From a bacterium (lineage in GTDB: Bacteria > Actinomycetota > Acidimicrobiia > Spongiisociales > JAHEDJ01): DNA of 39,846 bases. The notes beneath the pieces are model-generated. The model was not told where the DNA came from and did not search any database. It saw nothing but the letters and a program-made list of their open reading frames with translations. The stretch covers positions 48,817 through 88,662 of the forward strand of contig JAHEDJ010000005.1 of NCBI GenBank assembly GCA_024641325.1. The letters are read 5' to 3'. This document shows, one piece after another, positions 31,550-38,382 of the stretch (its first letter is position 1; the number at the start of each line of letters is the position of its first letter). Position numbers and translations under genes: made by a program.

Positions 31550-32268
31550 CGCAAGAAATGGGCACACTTGCCGGCCACGCCGGAGACTGTGAACGAATCG
31601 TCGACGGCATCCTGAATCAGCCCGTCAACGCGATCAGCAGCCTGGCCTTCGTGACCGCCGGAGTTGTGGTTTCTGTGCGAGCCCGGCGAGTGCATTCGAC
31701 CGGGGAACCAATCGGTTGGATAGCCGGAGTACTGATCCTGACGGGCTTCGGCAGTGCCGCCTTTCATGGTTTCGGGGGCCGCGTCGCTATCTGGGTTCAT
31801 GATGCCTCGCTCGCCGGCTTGTTGGCGCTCCTGGTGAGCATCGAGGTCTTCCGGAGGACAAGGAGGCGGTGGGACGCTACTTCATGGTGGGTGACATGGG
31901 CAGGGATTGCGACCGTTACCTGGTTCTTTCCCTCGACCACCTCCACGATTACGGCCGGCGAGGCAGTTGCCGCCCTCCTCCTAATTCTGGCTCCGGCCCG
32001 CTGGTCACACCCCGATTCCAGCGCGGCAAAGGAAATCGACAGGCGCCGGGCTTTGCTCCTACCGATCGCACTCGTTGCGACCGGGTTCATCGTGTTCCAA
32101 TTGAGTCGCACCGGCGGGCCCCTGTGTGATCCGGACTCGCTCCTACAGGGCCACGCCGTCTGGCATCTTCTCGCCGGAACCGGCCTGGCTGTTTACGGAG
32201 TGAGGATCGGCCGGACCGCCCCCTCCTCTTCCCGGTCCTTCGAACCGGAGACCAATTCCCCCGACTGA
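31546..32268 (+). CDS. CREST-superfamily membrane hydrolase (alkaline-ceramidase-like)
   Basis: A 240-aa protein with seven predicted membrane helices. The CREST (alkaline ceramidase/PAQR/Per1) residues are all present: CE (15-16), N28 and S31 in the first helix, S70 and H74 in [10 protein letters not shown]86, and H203 and H207 in [10 protein letters not shown]. The S-x3-H spacing and the H-x3-H pair match alkaline ceramidase, in which these residues hold a zinc ion. An amide- or ester-hydrolysing activity on a lipid is therefore likely; the substrate is unknown. The GTG at 31546 overlaps the previous stop (GTGA). The stop codon lies in the loop of a short hairpin. Confidence 0.78.
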   Translation: MTQEMGTLAGHAGDCERIVDGILNQPVNAISSLAFVTAGVVVSVRARRVHSTGEPIGWIAGVLILTGFGSAAFHGFGGRVAIWVHDASLAGLLALLVSIEVFRRTRRRWDATSWWVTWAGIATVTWFFPSTTSTITAGEAVAALLLILAPARWSHPDSSAAKEIDRRRALLLPIALVATGFIVFQLSRTGGPLCDPDSLLQGHAVWHLLAGTGLAVYGVRIGRTAPSSSRSFEPETNSPD

Positions 32269-32277
32269 CCGTCGGGG
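32259..32277. terminator. short hairpin with the hydrolase stop codon in its loop
   Basis: CCCCGAC and GTCGGGG form a 7-bp stem around a 5-base TGACC loop; TGA is the stop codon of the CREST-hydrolase gene. No T-run follows on the forward strand, so it is a weak terminator at best. It lies in the 72-bp gap between convergent genes. Confidence 0.4.
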
Positions 32278-32340
32278 AGGGTACGTAATGCTCTCGTGCG
32301 GTTTCCCCTCGGGGGGCCGGAAGACCACTCTCGCCCGTGG

Positions 32341-33114
32341 CTACTCCGGCGTTACGTACGCAGCGGTGAGGCCACCGTCCACCAGGAACTCGGTTCCGGT
32401 CACGTATGACGATTCGTCGGAAGCGAGATACAGGGCGGCTTCGGCCATCTCGCGTGCTTCGCCGAACCGGCCCATCGGCACGTGGACAAGGCGGCGTTGA
32501 CGTTTCTCTTCGGTGTCGAGGAAGCTCATCAGTAACTCCGTGCGCAGTGGACCCGGACACAGGGCGTTCACCCTGATGCCCTCCCGCGCATGGACAACAG
32601 CCAGTTCGCGGGTCAGAGCCAGAACTGCTCCCTTCGAGGCCGTGTAAGCCAGCTGTGGAGTCGCCGCTCCGACGATTGCGACGAATGAGGCAGTATTGAT
32701 GATCGATCCGCCACCGGAGCGAAGCATTGCGGGAATGCCGTATTTGCACCCGAGGTAAACACCCTTGGCGTTCACGGCCATGGTCTTGTCCCAGACGTCC
32801 TCTTCGGTAGATACCGCGTCGCCGTCGGCCGACATCATGATCCCGGCGTTGTTGAACAGGACGTCCAGCCTGCCGAACTCGCCTTCCGCGGCCGCCACCA
32901 TACGCTCACAGGCCGCCGCAGACGATACGTCGGCGGCAACGGCAATCGCCTTACCCGAGCTCGCCACAATCCCGGCAACAACCTCCCCGACGGCTGCTTC
33001 GTCCAGGTCGACGGCAACCACCGCCGCCCCCTCTTGCGCGAACAGAAGGGCGGTCTCCCGACCGATTCCGTTTCCAGCTCCGGTGACCAGAGCCACCTTG
33101 TCTTTGAGCCGCAT
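32341..33114 (-). CDS. SDR-family NAD(P)-dependent oxidoreductase
   Basis: A 257-aa classical SDR. It has the cofactor motif GAGNGIG (residues 12-18), DVSS, NNAG (about 88-91), the catalytic serine in NTASF, YTASK (the YxxxK pair, about 155-159) and the C-terminal [14 protein letters not shown]. An aspartate after the second strand (VAVDLDE) suggests NAD rather than NADP. The substrate is unknown. An AGGAAGG ribosome binding site precedes the ATG, 16 bases after the glutamine-synthetase-like gene, so it is the last gene of the ugp-linked operon. Confidence 0.9.
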   Translation of the reverse strand: MRLKDKVALVTGAGNGIGRETALLFAQEGAAVVAVDLDEAAVGEVVAGIVASSGKAIAVAADVSSAAACERMVAAAEGEFGRLDVLFNNAGIMMSADGDAVSTEEDVWDKTMAVNAKGVYLGCKYGIPAMLRSGGGSIINTASFVAIVGAATPQLAYTASKGAVLALTRELAVVHAREGIRVNALCPGPLRTELLMSFLDTEEKRQRRLVHVPMGRFGEAREMAEAALYLASDESSYVTGTEFLVDGGLTAAYVTPE

Positions 33115-33130
33115 TACACCTTCCTGACAC

Positions 33131-34501
33131 CTAGATCTGTTCGAAGTAGCGCTTCCGTTCCCAATCCGTCACAGCCTTGTCGTACGCCTCCAACTCGACC
33201 TCGAAGAAATGCCGGTAGTGCTCATGCACGTCGGCGCCAAAGACCCTCTTTGCAAACTCGCTCTCGGCGAACAGCTCGAGCCCGTCACGCATCGTGCGCG
33301 GAACCTGCGGCAATTCTGCAGCCGCGTAGACGTCCCCTTCGAAGATACCGGGAGGCTCGATCTGGTTTGCGATGCCGTCCAGCCCGGCGGCGAGCATCGC
33401 CGCATACGCCAGGTACGGATTGACGTCGGCACCCGGAACCCTGCATTCGATACGCAGCCCGGCGCCGTCTCCGACTATCCGGAATCCTGCCGTGCGGTTG
33501 TCGTGACTCCAGGCGATGCGGGTCGGTGCCCATGATCCATCCTGGAAGCGCTTGTAGGAATTGATGGTCGGAGCGAAGAACACGATCAGTTCCGACATCT
33601 TGTCCATCCATCCGCCCAGGAACCAGCGGAACTCATCGGACACCAGCAGCGGTGGAAGCGAAATGTCGCCGGGGAACGCATTCGTGTCGTCCTTCCAGAG
33701 GCTCACATGAATGTGACAGCTCGAACCGGCTTCGGCCGCGTCCGGTTTGGCCATGAACGTGATCGCCATCCCCATCGCGTCGGCGGTCTCCTTCATGCAC
33801 TGCTTCATCAGTACGTGCCGGTCCGCCATGTCCAGCGTCTCTGCGTAGCGCACGTTCATCTCATGCTGTCCCCGGCCAAACTCCCCTTTCGATGTCTCCA
33901 CGGGTATCCCGGAGCGGGCCAGGTGCCGGCGTACCGCTGCGTTGTAGGGCTCTTCCCTGGTTCCCTGGAGGAGGTGATAATCCTCGATGTACCAGCCGAC
34001 CGGCTGCAGATTGGCGTAGCCGTCGGCGGCCGCCGAGCGGTAGCTGTCCTCGTAGATGAAGTATTCGAGTTCGGACGCGGCCATGGCCGAGTAGCCCATT
34101 TCTGCGGCCAGCTGCAGCTGTTTGCGCAGAATCGATCTGGGAGCCACCGAAACGAGCTCGCCGGTGTGTTCATCCTTGACGTCGCACAACACGATGGCGG
34201 TGCCCGACAGCCAGTCGGCGATCCGAAGGGTCGAGATATCGGGCACCATGTGGAAGTCGCCGTAGCCCTTCTCCCAGTTGGCATAGGTGTAACCAGGGAT
34301 CGGCTCCATATTCATATCTACGGTGAGGAGGTAGCTGCATGCATGGGTTCCGTGGGTATCGGCACCGTCCAGGAAGAACTCGGCGTCGAACCGCTTACCG
34401 TGCAACCTTCCGTAGTGATCTGTGAACCCGACCACCACCGTGTCGATCTCGTCCGCGTCGACGAGTGTTCGCAACTCGTCGACGCTGATCAATCCGCGCA
34501 T
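33131..34501 (-). CDS. glutamine synthetase family ligase (GlnA/PuuA-like)
   Basis: A 456-aa protein with the glutamine synthetase catalytic domain. Visible signatures are the metal-binding ELEYFIYE, GRGQHEMN (about 209-216), GSSCHIHVSL (about 259-268), the substrate loop NSYKRFQDGSWAP and NRTAGFRI, and a C-terminal RVPGADVNPYLAYAAMLAAGLDGI. The N-terminal domain (FTDHYGRLHGKRF, residues 26-38) has the GS beta-grasp. Members of this subgroup often link glutamate to amines other than ammonia, such as polyamines or ethanolamine (PuuA, GlnA4), so a gamma-glutamylamine ligase is likely. No adenylylation Tyr motif is evident. A GAGGGAGAG site precedes the ATG. It lies 36 bases after ugpE. Confidence 0.88.
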   Translation of the reverse strand: MRGLISVDELRTLVDADEIDTVVVGFTDHYGRLHGKRFDAEFFLDGADTHGTHACSYLLTVDMNMEPIPGYTYANWEKGYGDFHMVPDISTLRIADWLSGTAIVLCDVKDEHTGELVSVAPRSILRKQLQLAAEMGYSAMAASELEYFIYEDSYRSAAADGYANLQPVGWYIEDYHLLQGTREEPYNAAVRRHLARSGIPVETSKGEFGRGQHEMNVRYAETLDMADRHVLMKQCMKETADAMGMAITFMAKPDAAEAGSSCHIHVSLWKDDTNAFPGDISLPPLLVSDEFRWFLGGWMDKMSELIVFFAPTINSYKRFQDGSWAPTRIAWSHDNRTAGFRIVGDGAGLRIECRVPGADVNPYLAYAAMLAAGLDGIANQIEPPGIFEGDVYAAAELPQVPRTMRDGLELFAESEFAKRVFGADVHEHYRHFFEVELEAYDKAVTDWERKRYFEQI

Positions 34502-34537
34502 CCCGACTCTCCCTCGTGGTCCGACCTATCGACCCGG

Positions 34538-35389
34538 CTACTTGTCCTGACCGACCGCAAACCCGCTCATGAACGGTTTCTGCATCAGAACGAAGACGAT
34601 GGCGGGCGGAATCGAAGCAATGATCGCCGCCAACATCAGCGGCCCGTAGGTCAAAGCCCCGTCGACATTGGTCAACGTTTGCAGTGCAACCTGCACGACC
34701 TGGCTGGCGTCGTCCCGGATGATCAGACTCGGCCACAAGAACATGTTCCACGTATACACGAACTGGATCACGAAGAGCGCGGCGATGACGTTCCAAGAAA
34801 GGGGTATTAGTACCCGGGTGAGAAACTTCATCGGGGTGGCACCGTCGATCTGGGAAGCCTCGAGCAAATCCCCCGGCAGATTGGCGAAGTGTTGCCGGAA
34901 CAGGAAAGCTCCTGTTGCCGAAGCCAGGAACGGCATGACCAGCGCAGTCATCGTGTCCTGCCAGCCGAACCCCGACACCATGCGGAACATGGCGAGAATC
35001 ATGACCTCGGTCGGCATCATCAGCGTGACGAGCACGAAGAAGAACACGGCCCACTTGAAACGGAACTTGAAGTAGACGAAGGCGAGTCCGGCGAGCAACG
35101 ACAGAACCGTCTTGCCGGTCGTGACCCAGATGGACATCTGCAGCGAGTTCCACATGGCTCCGGCGAAGTCTCTCTTCACCCACACGGCGTCGAAGTTCGA
35201 CTGCAACGCACTGCCCGGCGTGTATTTGAACGAGAAGATCTCGGGATTGTTTTGCGTGGCAATCAGTGCCGCATAGAGCAGCGGGAAGGCGATGATGAAT
35301 GCCGTGACGGTGAGGCTGACGTGATAGGGCCACCGACGGCCGCGTATCCATCCAACTCGTTGAACACCCGGGGTGAGTCCGGCCATCAT
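34538..35389 (-). CDS. ugpE: UgpE-like ABC transporter permease
   Basis: A 283-aa inner-membrane permease with six predicted helices. The EAA loop reads EASQIDGATPMKFLTRVLIPLSW, and the segment NVIAALFVIQFVYTWNMFLWPSLIIRDD closely follows the UgpE pattern of sn-glycerol-3-phosphate/glycerophosphodiester importers. With UgpA it forms the channel and contacts the ATPase through the EAA loop. The first ATG at 35389 overlaps the ugpA stop (ATGA). An upstream in-frame start at 35434 is rejected because it falls within ugpA. It is followed by the glutamine-synthetase-like gene. Confidence 0.85.
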   Translation of the reverse strand: MMAGLTPGVQRVGWIRGRRWPYHVSLTVTAFIIAFPLLYAALIATQNNPEIFSFKYTPGSALQSNFDAVWVKRDFAGAMWNSLQMSIWVTTGKTVLSLLAGLAFVYFKFRFKWAVFFFVLVTLMMPTEVMILAMFRMVSGFGWQDTMTALVMPFLASATGAFLFRQHFANLPGDLLEASQIDGATPMKFLTRVLIPLSWNVIAALFVIQFVYTWNMFLWPSLIIRDDASQVVQVALQTLTNVDGALTYGPLMLAAIIASIPPAIVFVLMQKPFMSGFAVGQDK

Positions 35390-36765
35390 GCCCCCCCGTA
35401 GGTGACACGGCTGCCGCTGGTGCGGAACTGCCACAGGGTGACCCCGATAACGGCGATGAACAAAAGAACCGATTGGGCGGCGCCCCGGCCGAGGTCGCCT
35501 GTGTTAACGCCAACGCGGATGATCTCGTATATCGCCACCGACGTTCGTCCCGCCGGCGCACCCTTGGTCATGAAGTCGATGGTGGCGTAAACCTCGAAGA
35601 AGGCGTAGGTGAGATTCGTGACCAGCAAGAAGAAAGTGATCGGCGACACGGCGGGCAGGACGATCGTCTTGAAACGTTGCCATGCCGAGGCTCCGTCGAT
35701 CACGGCCGCCTCGATCTGCTCGAGAGGCACCGTCTGCAGTCCGGCCAGATAGAAGAGGATGTTGTAGCCGAGGATCTTCCATGCGCTGGCCAGAATGATC
35801 GCAGCCATTGCCAGCGCGGCATGCTCCCTGTAGTTGGGAACATCGATCCCGAACCAAGATTCCATGGCGTGGGTAAAGATCCCTGCGGTGGGGTCGAAGA
35901 TCATGAAGAAGAGGACACCTGCAACGGCGGGCGAAATGGCGTACGGCCAGATCAAAAGGGTCCGGTACACCCCGCCACCACGCAGGTTGCGAAAAGCCAG
36001 ATATGCGATGGCCAGGCCGCCCATCATTCCGAGGGCAACGATTCCGACCGAGATGATGACGGTGTTGATATAGACCGGCCGGTAGGCAACCTGGCCGCCG
36101 CCTCCCGGCGAGAACATGGCGTAAAGCGCCACGAAGACCGACAACATTGCGACAACCGACGCTACGTCGGCGCCCTTGCGGCTCAATGTGCCGGGAGCGG
36201 AACGAGTGAACCAGAGCTTCGCGCCGTAGATAGCAGCCAGTGCAATCAATGGATATGCCACCAGCTTGACGGGATCGGTGATCAGCAGCTCGCTGAAGTT
36301 GCCGAAACAGACTTCGACGGATTTAGGAGCGCCGAGCCGAGTCAGCTGGGTCGACAGAGTGAAGGTTCTGATGGCGGGGTAATACAGGAAAACGACGAGG
36401 ATTATCAGGGTCGGCGAGAGCAGTACCCATGGGACCCACCAGCCCATCCGGTAACCACCGGTGCGGATCTCTCCCGTCATCTGAGACTCTTCCTTGACCC
36501 GGCCGTCGGCCCTGTCGAAAAGGGCATGAACGGCGATCAAGGCCAGCCAGGCGCCGGCGGCCATGAGACCGTAGGCGAGGAGGTTGTCCACGCCCGTCGC
36601 CTCTGCGGCAAACCCGCATTGACCCATCGCAATCGGAGTCACCGCAGCCCCGGCCACGGCGGCTGCCGAAGCCATTCCGAATCTTGGCAGCGAAGGATTC
36701 TCCGTTCTCCACTGCACGTAAGCGACGCCCAGAATGGCGGCAACGACGAGACCGATTATCAACAT
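35386..36765 (-). CDS. ugpA: UgpA-like ABC permease with extra membrane segments
   Basis: A 459-aa permease; the usual UgpA is about 300 aa. The core matches UgpA closely: the LLIWPYAISPAVAGVLFFMIFDP helix, AWKILGYNILFYLAGLQTVP, the EAA loop IEAAVIDGASAWQRFKTIVLP, and NLTYAFFEVYATIDFMT. Extra material is an N-terminal part of about 100 residues with three hydrophobic segments, and an insert of about 85 residues (about 165-250) with two more hydrophobic segments between the first core helix and the second. Both are unusual. The ATG at 36765 is preceded by GGAAG. ugpB lies upstream with a strong hairpin between, and ugpE overlaps by four bases. No ATPase gene (ugpC) is in the window. Confidence 0.85.
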   Translation of the reverse strand: MLIIGLVVAAILGVAYVQWRTENPSLPRFGMASAAAVAGAAVTPIAMGQCGFAAEATGVDNLLAYGLMAAGAWLALIAVHALFDRADGRVKEESQMTGEIRTGGYRMGWWVPWVLLSPTLIILVVFLYYPAIRTFTLSTQLTRLGAPKSVEVCFGNFSELLITDPVKLVAYPLIALAAIYGAKLWFTRSAPGTLSRKGADVASVVAMLSVFVALYAMFSPGGGGQVAYRPVYINTVIISVGIVALGMMGGLAIAYLAFRNLRGGGVYRTLLIWPYAISPAVAGVLFFMIFDPTAGIFTHAMESWFGIDVPNYREHAALAMAAIILASAWKILGYNILFYLAGLQTVPLEQIEAAVIDGASAWQRFKTIVLPAVSPITFFLLVTNLTYAFFEVYATIDFMTKGAPAGRTSVAIYEIIRVGVNTGDLGRGAAQSVLLFIAVIGVTLWQFRTSGSRVTYGGA

Positions 36766-36798
36766 CGAGTTTCAGCTTCCAGTGCCATGAGCGGCATA

Positions 36799-36826
36799 TG
36801 GGGGTGGAGCATACGCTCCACCCCCA
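36799..36826 (-). terminator. 12-bp perfect hairpin between ugpB and ugpA
   Basis: A perfect 12-bp stem (TGGGGGTGGAGC/GCTCCACCCCCA) with a 4-base loop sits 12 bases past the ugpB stop codon and 33 bases before the ugpA start, on the reverse strand. No U-tract follows, so it probably acts as a 3'-end stabilising or attenuating structure that lets ugpB be expressed more highly than the permeases, as is known for other ABC importer operons. Confidence 0.7.
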
Positions 36827-36838
36827 ACACGCGCGCTT

Positions 36839-38245
36839 CTAGTTGCCGAAAAGTTGCTCGTACTCAGTGAGCGACTTATTTGCTTCTTCATTGGCCGTCG
36901 CCATCCTGGTGGCAACATCTAGATCATTCACGAGGATGTCCTCGATGGCGATCGTGATGATGTCGCGGATGCCGACGAAGTTGCCCAGCAACGCTCCGAG
37001 CGAGGCCGGAGTGTTCGCCGCAGCCGCCAACTGATCGGACGCAACCTTGCTGTTCGGGCTCTCCTCGTACCAGCCTTGGCTCTCGAGAAGGTCCACGGCA
37101 GCCTGGGTGATCGGAATATATCCGGTCAACTGATGCCAGGCGGCGGCGTTCTCCGGGTTGGAGAAGAAGTTCATGAACGCAAGCGCTCCGTCTTCCGTTG
37201 CCGAATCCATTCCGTCGAGCATCCAGATGGTCGCTCCACCGATGAGGTTGCCGACGTAGGGAACGTCCCCGTTGCGCGGCATGAAACTGGCCACATTGGT
37301 GAAGTCGGTGTTCTCATCGAAGAACGTCGTATCCGAGCTCGAGTAGATGAGCATCGCCACTTCACCGGCAATGTAGGCGTTGGACGTGCCGTCCCAGTCA
37401 CGCTGGAGACCGGTGTAGGTGTAGTACCCGGCGTCGGAGAGACTCTTCCACCAGTTGAGATATTCCAGCATGCCATCCGACTCGAGGTATGCCTCGGTCG
37501 CACGGCCGGTCCGACCGTTGTCGGCGTTGGCGAGAAGCTCACCCACCTGACCCATGCTTTGTTCAACGAACCACGAGTGGTTCGGCCAGGTGATGCATCC
37601 GCTCGGACCGTCGGGCAACGCCGCGAGGGCCTCACAGGCGGCCTCGACGTCGGCCCACGTCGCCGGCGGCTCGGTGATACCGGCCGCGTTGAGCATGTCC
37701 ATGTTGTTGAACATCACCGTTGAAGATGTGTTCCACGGCATCGAATAGAACGAGCCGTCCACCGTGTAGTAGTTGCGTGCGGCAGAGACGACGTCGTCCA
37801 GAACAACCGGTTCTCCGAGAATCTCAGAGCGGCCTCCGATGGCCTCAGTGACCGACTTGAAGATCGGGTTCCCGGCCTCGTCCACGGCATCGAGGGCCTG
37901 CCGCGTGGCAGCCTCGAAGAAGTGAATGAGCCCGGGTGGTTCGCCGCTGTCCACGGCAAGCACGGCTGCATCGAACGCATCGTTGTAGGACGCGAATGAC
38001 GTCACCTTGACGTTGTACTCGGGGTGCTTCGTGTTGAACTCGGCTGCTCGATCCTCTGCGAACCCGAGGCGGGCCTCGTCCGAGAATGCAACCCAGAAAT
38101 CGATGTCAATGACTTCGGCGGCGGTACCCCCGCCGTCATCGCCCCCACCAGCGGCGGCGGTTGTGGTCGTATCGTCGTCGCCACTCCCGCACGCTGCGAC
38201 GATCAGACTGATCGCCGCAAGCACGGCCAAAAGTCGGTACTTCAA
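36839..38245 (-). CDS. ugpB: UgpB-like substrate-binding lipoprotein
   Basis: A 468-aa substrate-binding protein of an ABC importer. Residues 1-19 are a signal peptide with lipobox VAAC, followed by a short Thr/Gly-rich linker. The C-terminal third carries UgpB hallmarks: AAWHQLTGYIPIT, the QGWYEESP segment and LGNFVGIRDIITIAIEDIL. UgpB proteins bind sn-glycerol-3-phosphate or glycerophosphodiesters such as glycerophosphocholine. The start is TTG, supported by a strong AAGGAGGG site five bases upstream. It is first in ugpB-ugpA-ugpE and is separated from ugpA by a strong hairpin. Confidence 0.88.
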   Translation of the reverse strand: MKYRLLAVLAAISLIVAACGSGDDDTTTTAAAGGGDDGGGTAAEVIDIDFWVAFSDEARLGFAEDRAAEFNTKHPEYNVKVTSFASYNDAFDAAVLAVDSGEPPGLIHFFEAATRQALDAVDEAGNPIFKSVTEAIGGRSEILGEPVVLDDVVSAARNYYTVDGSFYSMPWNTSSTVMFNNMDMLNAAGITEPPATWADVEAACEALAALPDGPSGCITWPNHSWFVEQSMGQVGELLANADNGRTGRATEAYLESDGMLEYLNWWKSLSDAGYYTYTGLQRDWDGTSNAYIAGEVAMLIYSSSDTTFFDENTDFTNVASFMPRNGDVPYVGNLIGGATIWMLDGMDSATEDGALAFMNFFSNPENAAAWHQLTGYIPITQAAVDLLESQGWYEESPNSKVASDQLAAAANTPASLGALLGNFVGIRDIITIAIEDILVNDLDVATRMATANEEANKSLTEYEQLFGN

Positions 38246-38382
38246 TAGCCCTCCTTAGTTGCGATTCCTCGACCGAAACGGGCCGAGGACGCCCGCCCGG
38301 GAAGTTCCCGGTCGGTAGCCCGCATGCTAGCCAAGCCGATTTCAGCGCGAGTCAGGTGCGGCCGGATCCGGCCCCCTGTTGG
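38246..38382. other. intergenic region upstream of ugpB
   Basis: The 137 bases between the acyl-CoA synthetase 3' end and ugpB hold the ugpB ribosome binding site and, presumably, its promoter. I see no clear -10 box, open frame or RNA gene. Confidence 0.4.

Noticed and set aside
33707-34810. Forward open frame antisense to the glutamine-synthetase-like gene and ugpE
   Set aside because: No recognisable domains; it spans two genes with strong family signatures on the other strand.
35473-36870. 465-codon forward open frame antisense to ugpA
   Set aside because: Asp/Glu/Arg/Gly-rich translation; shadow of the ugpA reading frame.
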